DNA of 64,000 bases from Eunapius fragilis (GCA_963681505.1 OY811984.1:237501-301500); one strand, 5' to 3'; positions 16,846 through 27,240 are shown, counted from the first letter of the stretch. The notes: generated by a model not told the origin, from the letters alone. Program-made: numbers and translations.

Positions 16846-16914
16846 ATTACCACGTGGGGTTACGAGGCATGGCAATAGTACTATAGTGTGCTGGTCGACC
16901 TCCGCGTGTTATCA
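16846..16914. promoter_or_regulatory. Bidirectional promoter between MRPL3 and URI1
   Basis: Only 69 bp separate the two divergent start codons, so both transcription starts and 5' UTRs must lie here or inside the coding starts. A CACGTG E-box sits at 16851-16856. No TATA box is evident on either strand. Shared control is inferred from the arrangement. Confidence 0.65.
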
Positions 16915-17193
16915 ATGGATGCAACCAAAACGCGCGAGGCTTTTGAGAGACTGAAGAAGCAACACACTAAGGTAGCGGCTTGCGCGCATTACCAGTGCAG
17001 TTCAGTCCAAATGTTTTCAGGCTATCAAATTGACTGAAGAACGAGTTGAAAAGTGGTACGTGTTTGTTTGCACATTATTAGTCACTGGGCTTACCTGCCC
17101 CCACCCCTGCACAGGGAACAGTTCAAGGCCGACTATGAAAGCTTGCAAGCTAGGTTGAGTACCCTTCCAGACAAAATTACCTATGACATTATG
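16915..17193 (+). CDS. URI1: URI1 prefoldin-like chaperone, first three exons only (gene broken off by distance and assembly gap)
   Basis: The exons are 16915-16971, 17021-17055 and 17115-17193, joined in frame to 57 residues: a helix with REAFERLKKQHTKAIKLTEE and then RLSTLPDKITYDIM. The last motif matches the animal URI1 N-terminal coiled coil (RLSTLPDKLSYNIM). URI1 is an alpha-type prefoldin subunit of the R2TP/prefoldin-like complex that acts in RNA polymerase assembly and TOR signalling. A possible next exon begins at 17717, where an acceptor is followed by codons for VPFYK; the expected continuation after YDIM is VPF. The rest of the usual ~400-500 residues is not found before or after the N gap. 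Either the gene continues into the missing sequence, or the assembly is misjoined there. Confidence 0.85.
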
Positions 17194-17215
17194 GTTAGAA
17201 CTTTACATGTGTTCA

Positions 17216-17512
17216 TGGTTAGGGTGTGATTGAAGATAAGGGTGTAACCATTGATGAGTAGGTGTAGGTGTAGTTGAAGATAGTCAGGGTATAATGATTG
17301 ATGGTTAGGGTGTAATTGAAGATGTTCAGAGATGGTTAGGGTGTAATTGAAGATGTTCAGAGATTGATGGTTAGGGTGTAATTGAAGATGTTCAGAGATT
17401 GATGGTTAGGGTGTAATTGAAGATGTTCAGAGATTGATGGTTAGGGTGTAATTGAAGATGTTCAGAGATGGTTAGGGTGTAATTGAAGATGTTCAGAGTA
17501 ATGGTGCATTGT
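17216..17512 (+). repeat. ~35-bp minisatellite in a URI1 intron
   Basis: Units of GGTTAGGGTGTAATTGAAGA plus TGTTCAGAGATTGAT, about eight copies with some shortened. The TTAGGG hexamers are part of this unit and not telomeric repeats. Confidence 0.92.
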
Positions 17513-18071
17513 CATGTGAACTGTGAGGAGCCTCTATCAGATGATCATTATGCATCCAAAATTATTTTTTCAAGTTTTCAAGTTATTTGATAAATTCTTC
17601 TAAGGGACACCTATGTCTCTACAACTTCTTTCTTACACACTGGAAATTAGTTTTACAGTGGCCTGAATTTTTAATTATGCATACATTTTAATTCCACGTG
17701 TCAACTTTGATGTTAGGTCCCTTTTTATAAGGCACTGAATTTATAATTAGCTATACATTTCAATGTGAGTGTTACTTTTCTTTTGTTTTGATTTGAAAAA
17801 GGATCCCATTGGTGATTAAGCTGGACACTGTCCCAGGGGTGATTAAGCTGGACATCGTCCTAAGGGTCATAAACTTACAACGCCTTCCTTTCAGTATTGT
17901 TCCCTCATTTCTCTCAATGGAAACCAATTTTGGTGCTATAGATATTTTCGCTGCCTTGAGTACAAAGTTTGCCAACTCGTTGGGTTAGAATTCCACATCA
18001 TATCTCCAGGTAATGAGCATCATAAGCATGTCAAGTTTGGTATGTTGCTATATATAGGAGGAGTCCTGTAG
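17513..18071 (+). other. Presumed URI1 intron sequence up to the gap
   Basis: AT-rich sequence with a possible tiny exon at 17717-17731 and a 29-bp tandem duplication near 17808-17862 (GTGATTAAGCTGGACA twice). Nothing else is recognised. Confidence 0.4.
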
Positions 18072-18271
18072 NNNNNNNNNNNNNNNNNNNNNNNNNNNNN
18101 NNNNNNNNNNNNNNNNNNNNNNNNNNNNNNNNNNNNNNNNNNNNNNNNNNNNNNNNNNNNNNNNNNNNNNNNNNNNNNNNNNNNNNNNNNNNNNNNNNNN
18201 NNNNNNNNNNNNNNNNNNNNNNNNNNNNNNNNNNNNNNNNNNNNNNNNNNNNNNNNNNNNNNNNNNNNNNN
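18072..18271. other. Assembly gap (200 N)
   Basis: Exactly 200 N, so the gap length is probably a placeholder and the true distance is unknown. Unique gene sequence lies before it and mobile-element-rich sequence after it. Confidence 0.99.
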
Positions 18272-18305
18272 GGATCCGTGTTTAAAAAAAAAAAACCTAA
18301 CATAG

Positions 18306-18635
18306 TCTCGTACCCAGACCATCAATCCCACAGCTGTACATCACCGCTACGTGGAAAGAGCATAGATTGGTTCTGTGGGGATCCTCGAGTGTTACGCGTC
18401 ATAAATGGGGTGTCATCATATAGAATTATCGTGTCGTCATAACTAATTATCGGGCTCAAAACAAAGAGAGAACGTGTATGCCACGGCGCGCCTAGTAAGA
18501 ATTAGGAAACATCCAACAGGCACATGTCCTTTTATGACTGTGGCATGAGAAACAGTATACCTTAAACAATCCTCTTCCATGTAGCGGTGATGTAATCCAT
18601 CCGCAGCTGTGGGATTGAGGGTCTGGGTACGTAAC
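18306..18635. mobile_element. Non-coding element with ~55-bp terminal inverted repeats (family T, copy 1)
   Basis: The left end (from 18306: CTCGTACCCAGACC, then ACATCACCGCTACGTGG) is the inverted complement of the right end, which terminates at GGTCTGGGTACG near 18632. The interior shows no coding frame. A DNA-transposon-derived MITE is the simplest reading. Confidence 0.75.
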
Positions 18636-18761
18636 TACTTCTAACAAGACTTCCGATGGCTTACCTTGTTATCGTCGTCGTACAAGAAGGCAACAACAAG
18701 CAGTTTCGTGTTTGTTTGATGTCACAAAACTAGTAGAGAACAAAACTATTTTCCAAACTCG

Positions 18762-18890
18762 TACCCAGTCCCACGTATTTCTTCTTCTTGTTCTTGTTCT
18801 TGACCACGCATAACTCGAGATAGGAACACTTTTAAGAAATGAAAATCACACCAATGGCTTTAGAATTCGTTGGCATTCTCGCTTCTGTGG
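18762..18890 (+). repeat. Dispersed repeat family D, partial copy
   Basis: This shares TTCTT-rich sequence, then CATAACTCG, AGGAACACTT and CACCAATGGCTTTAGAATT, with two fuller copies at 26097-26434 and 26707-27060. Confidence 0.7.
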
Positions 18891-19087
18891 TCAAAATGTC
18901 TCGAGGCTACATGACATATAACGTATAAGCTTACTGCACTGACACGACTTGGATACGCTTTCTTTCATGGTCACATGACGCGTGGGCTTTAATTGCTTTA
19001 TTGTCCGCCATATGGGTGCTCGGTTTACTATGGAAATATATGGGCTTATGCTCGATTTTGGTACTTTTGATACGTATAACCAAGGAT

Positions 19088-19690
19088 AGTCTCGTACCCA
19101 GACCCAGATTCCCAACAGCTGCGGATGGATTACATCACCGCTACGTGGCAAGTAGCGGTGATATAATATGGAACGCCGTTTGTTGCAAAAATCGCACGCG
19201 CGCTAGGTCGCTGTTATCAGTAGTGAATCTCATTACAATAGCCTGTGAATCTACTTACTCGTCCACTTGTGACTAGCGTTGAGAAAGGCTATCGCTAGCG
19301 TTTGGAATCTTTAGCTTGCGTTGGGCACTCTTCACCAGCGCGTGGCAATCATTCGCTAGCGTTAGGCAGTTCCTCGATAGCGCTAGGAATCGTTGGTTAG
19401 CGCTGCGCGTGACTAGCGCTGCGGATTGGCCCGCGCTGAGGTTTTGGCTCGCGCTGCGGTTTTAGCTCGCGCTGCGGTTTTGCTCGCGGTGCAGTTTTGG
19501 CTCGCGCTGCGGTTTTAGCTCGCGTTGCGGTTTTAGCTCGCGCTGCGGTTTTGGCTCGCGCTGCGGTTTTAGCTCGCGCTGCGGTTTTAGCTCGCGCTGC
19601 GGTTTTGCTCGCGCTGCGGTTTTGGCTCGTGCTGCGGTAGTGAACTCGCAAGTGTGATCTTACACTTGCATGGGTCTGGTACGAGATTAG
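19088..19690. mobile_element. Family T element, copy 2, carrying an internal minisatellite
   Basis: The left end repeats the family T terminus (TCTCGTACCCAGACCCAGAT, followed by a short fold-back around GTAGCGGTGAT). The right end near 19669-19690 carries the inverted GGGTCTGGTACGAGA. The interior contains an 18-bp GC-rich tandem repeat. Confidence 0.65.
19425..19640 (+). repeat. 18-bp GC-rich minisatellite
   Basis: About twelve units of TTTTAGCTCGCGCTGCGG with small variants, inside the family T element. The Ala/Arg/Lys open frame on the minus strand is a shadow of this repeat. Confidence 0.93.
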
Positions 19691-20452
19691 CTTAATTTCT
19701 TTTTTAAAATAAGCTTTGTCGTGTGTTGTAGTGCATCGCATAGTGTTTTGTTAGCATCGGAGCTAGGGTGCCCCTCCCCCCACCCCCCTCCCGCTCCCCC
19801 CCACTTTATGATTTCTGTGTCTCAGCTACTCAGTCATGAGTGGTCCTGATAAAGTTTAATAATATAAGAGATGCTGGCAAGGGTTACCTGTGCAACTCTT
19901 GGTGGGTTCATATGGTTCCTGCAGTGTGTCTTGTACATATTTCATATGTTCATATTAATTAGACTGCATGATGCAAGCACCTTTCATGAGCTAATATTCT
20001 TTGTATACTGGTACACACACATCCCTTCCTTAGTATGATGGGGTGCGTACTTATGGGATTGTACCTATATGGAATTAAGGGGTGCGTGTGTACCTAAATG
20101 GAAGTGATGTGTACCTATGCTAGTGGTGTGTACCTGTGGAAAGGAAGTATACCTTTATGGAAGTTAGGGTGTGTGTGCCTATGGAAAGTAAGGATATGCA
20201 ACTATGGTAGGAAGGGATGAGGTGTACCTATATTGCATTACATACCTTCCAAGCAGTCAGACTAGCCTGGCCTTCAGTTAAATCGACTGATATAATCAAT
20301 ACACATTAATAGCAGCTCTTGCCATTGTTCCTTGTTAATACATATAGCATGCATGCCAGTAACATCGATGGTGCTATATTCATAATGACTTAGTAATTTT
20401 TCTAAATAAAACTGAGCATATAAGTTTTTCCTATTACAAATAGAAATACTGT
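19691..20452. other. Non-genic; C-rich tract and irregular GTACCTATGG repeats
   Basis: A C/T tract at 19770-19803 is followed by single-copy DNA. Irregular tandem repeats of the GTGTACCTATGGAA type lie at about 20030-20235. No gene is seen. Confidence 0.6.
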
Positions 20453-21910
20453 TCAGGGTAGCCCCATTGTGACAAGTGCGTCTCTGACTGCTATATATAT
20501 ATCAAGACCATGATAATCACTGTGAGCAAGAGGTGGATAGTGTGACTGGAGATACTGAAATTGCGCATTGCTCAAAAATGGCGGTATTTCAGGAACTACA
20601 ACTGATCCTTGTTCAAATGGGTTAGAGAAATTGTCATCTTCGACACCATAATCCTCTATAACAGGCTGGTTTAGCGTAGCAGAATCAGCTGTTGCCAATC
20701 CATTAGTCCACATCTCAGCAGGGCTCATTCCATGTTCCGTTCGCACTGTGTTGAAATCTCTTCAGTTGAAGGTTAATGCGAGGAATGCATACATAGTGAA
20801 GGCAAAAGAGTTGAGTTTCATTTTCAGGGCACAGTAAGTTGCACACTTCCATTTCATAAAACAGCGAGTAATACAAATGGCACACACATCGAAATGTGTC
20901 TCTCCACAGCCTCTCAATCCGTTGGTTATGCACACTAGATCCCGCCATGAAACTCTGTCGCCCTAACCCTCTGGCATTTATCATATGTCTAGCCACTTCT
21001 ATATTCTCTCCTCCATAATCTGCTCTAACTCGTGATGGCCAACTATATTGTTCTGTAGCTTTCAAAAACAAATCCAGTACAGTGCTGCTTTTATTGTTGT
21101 CAGATGCACCTAGGTAGACTATAAGTCTTGAGTGGCCATCAATACCTCCATGAATGACAATTCTCCATCGTATCAGACAGTGGAGACCATCTATATGCCA
21201 CAAGGCATTGGAAGACGGTACATTGTAGGTTCTTCGAACTACAGTAGTCATAGCACGTGATTGCACATTTGTAGCATTTACACGAAGCAATGATTCTCGC
21301 ACACGCTGCCTTGGAACGCATATTCCATAGCTTCTTATTTCTCCCCAAACCATTATTGCACCGTTATTTGGTGAATCATGTTGAATTCTTGAAACAACTG
21401 CATCTAAATCACCATTGGTTATCTCAGAGAACGTAGGCATGTATCCGATTTCTCGAAGGCGCCTCCACAGAGTTGAGCGAGAAATAAACAGAATCTCTGC
21501 ACAATCTTCCCACGAACATCCTCTTTCTCGAAGGTACTCCACCTAAAAGTAAAACGTATGTTATAACATTCATGACTTAAAACGTTCTATGCCGGCCATA
21601 CCAATTCAACATTGATAAACTTCCTGGGTCTTCCTCTCCTCCGAGGTGCGTCTAAAATAGTTTGCCCATCTAACTCATTGAGCTTTGTTTCCCACTGTAT
21701 GATCAATAACGCAAATTTACTTACGAAGCGCCGTAACGATTCAACGTCGGTTGAATGATTACGCTGCAAATTTAAAAAAACAAGGTGAAGTTCTTCTTCG
21801 TGTGCGTACAGAGTAGTGAGTATCTCGTCGACTAGATGCAGGTTTTCGCTTGTTTGGTGCTCAATGCACCGAAGAAGGGTACGATGTACTCGGGTCAAAC
21901 AGATATCCAT
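20453..21910 (-). CDS. Integrase-core (DDE) protein of a mobile element
   Basis: Exon 1 is 21910-21602 and exon 2 starts at 21542, with a 59-bp GT-AG intron between them. The joined product has an N-terminal helical region, a GRPRK AT-hook-like segment, and a helix-turn-helix ([20 protein letters not shown]). An integrase core follows, with WHIDG (Asp ~221), RADYGGEN (Asp ~278) and HNQRIE (Glu ~313), so D-57-D-35-E spacing. After it come the family's LRTEHGMSP-like segment and an acidic C-terminal tail. These proteins are common in aquatic animals and are thought to derive from DNA transposons of the IS3/retroviral-integrase fold. There is about one break near the C-terminal part, so it is probably an old or inactive copy. 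No capsid or polymerase gene is seen nearby. Confidence 0.75.
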
Positions 21911-21932
21911 TATGATTACAAAGGGTCAATAT

Positions 21933-22035
21933 CAGGGCTGCCGCGATATGTATAGAAGTCAAAGTTATCGCGGTTATCGCGATTTACCGTGATATCATAG
22001 ACTTCTACATATCGCTATTTATCGGAGCAGCCCTG
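21933..22035. repeat. 103-bp imperfect fold-back
   Basis: The two halves are inverted complements: CAGGGCTGC at 21933 pairs with GCAGCCCTG at 22027-22035, and ATATGTATAGAAGTC pairs with GACTTCTACATAT. The centre is rich in TATCGCG. It may be a minimal fold-back transposon. Confidence 0.7.
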
Positions 22036-22719
22036 GTTTATATTTTTAAATCGCATACGTTTGGCTAATTGCGAGGTTTCATGCGCGCGTAATCGGGAAG
22101 ACTTCAATGTGGAGAACCTTTTTTATTTGGACTACTGACCTCGTGAAGTCTCTTTTGTTATCATCCCGAACATGTCCTCTGACCAAAGCTACTACAATTA
22201 CTAAGTGACAATTAATAGTTGCCGCATGGAGGTTATAGCTCGATAGATGAATCAGAGATAATCTGGATGTATAATACTAGACGTGTTTGGTGAAAAGGGT
22301 ATATATTTAGCTATGGATCTACACTATGTGTACTATGTGACAAGGGTATATATGTACTTGTATTGCCATGGATGCATGCTATCCTTAGTGGCAACTGACC
22401 TATTGGTCCCACTGTAGGTGCATTGCTATTGGAACACTGTACTAGCTGCTTATGATTTTTGTAGATGACATGAATGGAATAGATGCGATGACTTAGCGGG
22501 ATAAAAAAAAATAGGGCCTGGTATCGAATAGCATAGTCTTCGTGCGCATGCGCGAGCCATTCACCAGAATCTGGTGAATCGTGTACTGTTGTAATTTGGT
22601 TTGTAATCCTTTCCGTATATCAATTCGTTCTCCGCGCAAGCTATAACCTCGTCTCAGATCGCCCGTAGATTTACGTAGCACTCCATTTCAAAATACACAC
22701 CCAATACACAAAGAGAAGC
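22036..22719. other. Intergenic between integrase gene and DUF6589-like remnant
   Basis: Mostly unremarkable. A perfect short hairpin, ATTCACCAG-AAT-CTGGTGAAT, lies at about 22559-22579. A 62-codon minus-strand frame ending at 22493 has no recognisable features and is not called. Confidence 0.5.
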
Positions 22720-23760
22720 ATGGATACAAGGAAAGAGTCAAGGTCTTGCAGGATTTGTGGCAGTGTTGTGCCTCCCACACATTGTGTAGCACTCTTTTCT
22801 ACTCAATCTTCTTGCAGATAGGCTCAGCAAGGTTTTTGATGTCCCAGTGGCTCCAGATGATGGGGTTTGGCCAAGTTCATCTGCGGAATCTGCAATAGGA
22901 AATTTTTGTTAGCAGAGTCGTTTATAACAGCCACGCAAGTTATGAGAAGAACAATGCCCTTACCCTCTGGCACTGGTGGTACCAGGTTCACAAGCTCAGG
23001 TCACACGAAAGAGAACCAAATATACCAGTGGCCCTGAGGCATCTCCTCACACTAGCCAGTGTAGACCTGTGGCCAAGCGGCTGGCTGCTGAGTGCCCTGG
23101 AAGAAGGCTTACTTATCCTGATTGCCATAACTGTATAAGGGGGGAAAATGTACCACACTTGATATATTTATGCTTACACAGCACAGACAGATAATTGCAC
23201 TGAGCCACTGATTGACAGTAGCAATGATTAAGGACCAGGTACTGCAGATGGTACAGGTAACCAAGAGCTAGATATGATTGGTGCCCCAAATGTATCTCAG
23301 AATCCTGTTGAAGGTACGCTGAATTTTCTACATAACCATTTACATACGGAAGCAAGCTCAATAGTGTTGGACCCATGTGATAACACAACTGATGATGTCA
23401 TGGCTGCTCCTACATTAGATAAAGAAAAAATATAATGTTCTTAATACTTATAGTGCACAATAATGTGTAAATACAGATTTGCACATAATGAGAGAAATGG
23501 CCTCATACCTAGGAGCATCATACAACCATGTAGCTCTTACAGGGGGTGCCAAGCATCATGTGATGTGCTCTAACACACGAGAGGATCGACTAGAGCAGCT
23601 TGAGCCATGTGTAGAGGACTGGCACTGTGTCATGAACCTCATGATACTAAGTCGTACATCACCCATGCATAAGATATTAGTAACATGCATACCTTTGATA
23701 TTCTGTAGTTTATATGGCAAAAGCTTGTCAAGATCAGTCCAAGAGACCATGGTTCGCTAA
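22720..23760 (+). pseudogene. Decayed zinc-finger plus DUF6589-like gene
   Basis: The ATG at 22720 opens MDTRKESRSCRICGSVVPPT, a CxxC finger start. The next segment, in another frame, is DRLSKVFDVPVAPDDG, typical of ZAD-like fingers in invertebrate repeat-derived proteins. A KRTKYTSGPEASPHTSQ linker follows at about 23010. At 23479-23660 a region with YLGASYNHVALTGGAKH and RLEQLEPCVEDWHCVMNL resembles the DUF6589 core (GDQ...RLEGLxPxxxDWH). The pieces lie in different frames with stops between them, and there are too few splice-like borders to explain this, so the gene looks decayed. The family assignment is by eye and moderately sure. Confidence 0.5.
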
Positions 23761-23929
23761 ACCAACTCTTACAAGACTTGGATGGTTACCAAAAGCAACC
23801 AAGCCAAAGGATGACATGCATTCATGCCAGTATGTGTTACTGACTGTGTTGTTTGCTCCTGCATATTGGAAATATTGAATTTTTTTTTTATTTGTACTTA
23901 TGTCAAGCCACTTACCACTTCAAAACGCA

Positions 23930-24450
23930 GTGTGCTTCATTAACAGCTACTGCCACAACGCTAACTGACAGAGGAGACAAGAAGTTTTCTGTACCACGAT
24001 TGGCCTCAGGAGCACTGCACAGGAGCTGAAAATGACCAAGAGACACTTGTCTCTCACTGGCAACTATTTCATTGTCCAAATCTGCACAAGTAAGAAGAAA
24101 ACCTCAACAACACATTTGCATCTACATCTAACATTGCTAGACGTTTTTATACATAGGAATTCTTAGCGGTGTTTCCAGAGAGTATTGCAGCATTTACATC
24201 TCTCTTCTGTAAACCAGAGACTTGGTCGACCATTAGATAGTAGAGAAATTACTAGGACTGAGCGATACGTTGAACTTGTGATGTAGTGGTTTGCTTCAGT
24301 TTGAAGTCGAACATGAACGGTAGGAGTTGGTAGCAAATTGACTTCCTGTACCCAGTAGGAAACCAAGCTAAGACATCCTGACCATTGTACAGATGGAAAA
24401 GTGCTTCCTCCTGCTTGGCCTTGAGTATTAGGCTTTCCAGGTGAACACAC
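23930..24450 (-). other. Two exon-like open segments, function unknown
   Basis: 24450-24163 reads as a 95-codon open segment containing FPSVQWSGCLSLVSYWVQEV. About 24090-23930 reads as DLDNEIVASERQVSLGHFQL and onwards, without stops. Both are on the same strand as the HECT gene but lie beyond its stop codon. I do not recognise either. They could be exons of an unrelated gene or chance open frames in a decayed element. Confidence 0.25.
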
Positions 24451-24748
24451 CTTAAAGACTAAGCTACCGCTTCACGGAAACTCAGCTGAATACGCCATAA
24501 CTCGATCAGACTAGTAATAAACGGGACAAACCAAATTACGATTCACCAGAATGGCTACCATACAGTGAATTAAATATCCTGTTTAGTACTAATAATAACT
24601 GCCATGTAGGCTGCTGTCGGGTTCATAAACAATCATCAAGTACATAACTGCACGCAGATAAAAAAGAATTAAAAATGATATGCATACAAAATAATAGTTC
24701 TAAGGGAACAGACTGATATAGTATATAGTATACAGTTCAAGGAAGTTT

Positions 24749-25888
24749 CTAAATTGAATCCATAAACCAGCACAGTTCAGGATCGTTAAGGATTGACATC
24801 CATTCATCGTGAAAATCGCAGTAATTGGCATAACAAACTGGTAGCTCCAATAGACAGCTACATGTGTGTGCAATTGGTCTTCGGGCAACTCCACTTAGGC
24901 GGTTGAACTGAACTTCTAAATTCTTCACCGTGAGCACACTACTACCCGTCACAAATCGCAAAAATCGTTGTACAAGACTACTTGTCATATTTCCTATCAT
25001 TTCAACGAGATAGCTAGACACCCGGTCTTCAGCTGCATTCATATCTTCAGGCCATTTAATTACATCAAGCACTTTCCTGCATGAAACTGCAAGGGTCTTG
25101 TAGATGGAACATATACCGGTGACAGATTGTGAGACCCAAAACGCAGCATGACTTGGGGGAATCCCTGAATGCATATATGAGATTGCTGCTGCAGGCTTGC
25201 AGCAAAACTCGAACTGTGCAACCTGTACCAAGCATGTCTTTAAGTTGGAAGGGGTGGGCAATTGCCGACACCCAAACCTACTTAAGGTGGAAAGTAGTTT
25301 TTCTTGGACTTCAAGAGAAAAAGTACAGGTACTTGTATCCAAGGCATCTTTGAAGATGGTTCTTTCTGTAGCTGAAATGTACTCAAGAAAAGCTTCACAC
25401 AGAACGGACTGTGTAATGCTGGCACTTGGGCCTAAAAGAATACCTATTATACAGGGAAGTGCTATCCTTACAGGCAAGAAGCCACTGACTAAGTAAGCAT
25501 GGGATATAATACTTCCTACTACAGGAAATACTGAGGTGTCTGTTTGAGGACATAGCATTGGAACAAGAAGGGTTGAACCATCAAACATTGAAGAATAACA
25601 CTCATCCCAAAATGCAGAAAACATATCTCTGGTAACTCCTCCTTGATCAATTGCCATTTCACCTTCAAATGCTACACGTATTGGGTATTCACCCATAATG
25701 GATTTTTTCTTATACATCTCCAAAACATCCTCAAATACACTGATACGCTTCACTTTGCGAAGTAAACCATAGGTAGTATTCAATTCAGTCATATACTGAA
25801 CTCTTTCTGTGAAGGAAAGCCACCATTCATAATGGACAGGAATGGACTGCTCAAAGAATCTCAGTATTATTGTTATATAGGATCGTGC
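24749..25888 (-). CDS. HECT-domain E3 ubiquitin ligase, C-terminal exon (379 codons; upstream exons not found)
   Basis: The single long exon begins after the acceptor TTTTCGCAG at 25889 and ends with TAG at 24749. It shows the HECT N-lobe signature (VAFEGEMAIDQGGVTRDMF, then FSAFWDECY). At the C-terminus is the catalytic AHTC motif within RRPIAHTCSCLLELPVC, with the catalytic Cys 37 residues from the end, a normal HECT spacing. HECT ligases accept ubiquitin on this Cys and transfer it to substrates. Similar stand-alone HECT proteins (G2E3-like) are greatly multiplied in fish and invertebrates, often near integrase-core genes. Whether this copy is a host gene or mobile-element cargo cannot be decided here. 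The frame is uninterrupted. Confidence 0.8.
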   Translation of the reverse strand, partial: ARSYITIILRFFEQSIPVHYEWWLSFTERVQYMTELNTTYGLLRKVKRISVFEDVLEMYKKKSIMGEYPIRVAFEGEMAIDQGGVTRDMFSAFWDECYSSMFDGSTLLVPMLCPQTDTSVFPVVGSIISHAYLVSGFLPVRIALPCIIGILLGPSASITQSVLCEAFLEYISATERTIFKDALDTSTCTFSLEVQEKLLSTLSRFGCRQLPTPSNLKTCLVQVAQFEFCCKPAAAISYMHSGIPPSHAAFWVSQSVTGICSIYKTLAVSCRKVLDVIKWPEDMNAAEDRVSSYLVEMIGNMTSSLVQRFLRFVTGSSVLTVKNLEVQFNRLSGVARRPIAHTCSCLLELPVCYANYCDFHDEWMSILNDPELCWFMDSI

Positions 25889-26096
25889 CTGCGAAAACGG
25901 ACCTGCTGCATATAATAAAATTGTTATTAAAATGCACCGCCATTAACTTCCGAATGGTTAAGGCTATCGACTTCCTATTTTCAACACTTCATACTACACC
26001 ATTTCCCTACAGTATTTTGGAATCTTGCATTAGCTTTATGCCAGTGGTGCAACGTCATATACCCGATGGGGCTCAACACTTTTGCAGGAAAATTCA

Positions 26097-26434
26097 ATCG
26101 GAAGTCTCGCTGGAGACTTCCATATAGGTTTTGACCCCGAATATGAATTTAATTAAAATCCCGCGACCCTACCGTAGCTTCGCTCTCGACGATCGGATCG
26201 TCTAACTTGTTGTGGCAATCGATCTAGAAGTCAAAACTGAGTAGTTTCGTTTTTGTTTCACATCGTAGAACAGCGTGGTTGTCGAGAACGAAAAATACTG
26301 CTGTCCTCGTTCCCCTTCCAAAAATAATGGGTGGTCGTCTGCTTCTGCTTCTGCTTCTTGAGAACTCATAACTCGGGACAGGAACACTTCTAAGGAATGA
26401 AAATTGCACCAATAGCTTTAGAATTTGCTGGAGG
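26097..26434 (+). repeat. Dispersed repeat family D, copy A
   Basis: It begins with a short hairpin (GGAAGTCTC-GCTG-GAGACTTCC) and ends near AATTTGCTGGAGGACTC. It is highly similar to copy B, 610 bp downstream, in direct orientation. There is no coding potential, and the family is unknown. Confidence 0.85.
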
Positions 26435-26706
26435 ACTCCATATCCAGAAATGCCCCATACATTGGAAGACATTCATAAAAAAATTCCAAATTGAATTCTA
26501 TAACATTTTACCATATAGCGGAATTTTTTTTCTTTCCACTATAAAAATTTGAGTGTCAGATTTTTATGGATTATGAAGTTAAAATCAAGATATGTTTTTT
26601 AATTACTACATAGTTAACGTAATTTTTAGGGGGGGAGGGGGGGTCGATTAACTAACTATTAAACGAATTAACAATGTTTATGAGCAATTATAATCCTCTC
26701 ACCAAT

Positions 26707-27060
26707 AATCGGAAGTCTCGCTAGAGACTTCCATATAGGTTTTGACCCCGACTATGAATTTAATTAAAATCCCGCGACCCTACCGTAGCTTCGCTCCCGA
26801 CGATCGGATCGTCTAACTTGTTGCGGCAATCGATCTAGAAGTCAAAACTGAGTAGTTTCGTTTTTGTTCCACGTCGTAGAACCGCGTGGTTGTCGAGAAC
26901 GAAAAATACTGCTGTCCTCGTTCCCCTTCCAAAAATAATGGGCGGGTCGTCTGCTTCTTCTTCTTCTTCTTCTGCTTCTTGAAAACTCATAACTCGGGAC
27001 AGGAACACTTTTAAGCAATGAAAATTGCACCAATAGCTTTAGAATTTGCTGGGGGACTCG
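26707..27060 (+). repeat. Dispersed repeat family D, copy B
   Basis: Same hairpin start (GGAAGTCTCGCTAGAGACTT) and body as copy A, with an expanded TTC run at 26957-26972. It is followed at about 27060-27095 by a short hairpin made of CTTTTAGGCTTT and its complement. Confidence 0.85.
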
Positions 27061-27240
27061 CTTTTAGGCTTTGATACACAAAAGCCTAAAAGCCTACATA
27101 CGGCCAATTTAATTATCCGTCAATAGACGTCACTGCAGTAGATTATTTTCGTAGCTGCCTCGAAATTGCGTTAGAAATAGGTATCGTCTTAAAAATGCGA
27201 ACAAAAGCAGAACGAAGCAAAATATGTATAGGCAAGTTTC

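Noticed and set aside
17216-17512. TTAGGG hexamers suggesting interstitial telomeric repeats
   Set aside because: The hexamer occurs once per ~35-bp unit as part of a longer unrelated minisatellite in a URI1 intron.
17772-17975. 67-codon minus-strand frame near the URI1 exons
   Set aside because: No recognisable domain, no splice-consistent neighbours, and it lies in presumed intron DNA.
19397-19741. Ala/Arg/Lys-rich minus-strand frame
   Set aside because: It is the 18-bp GC-rich minisatellite inside a TIR element read in translation.
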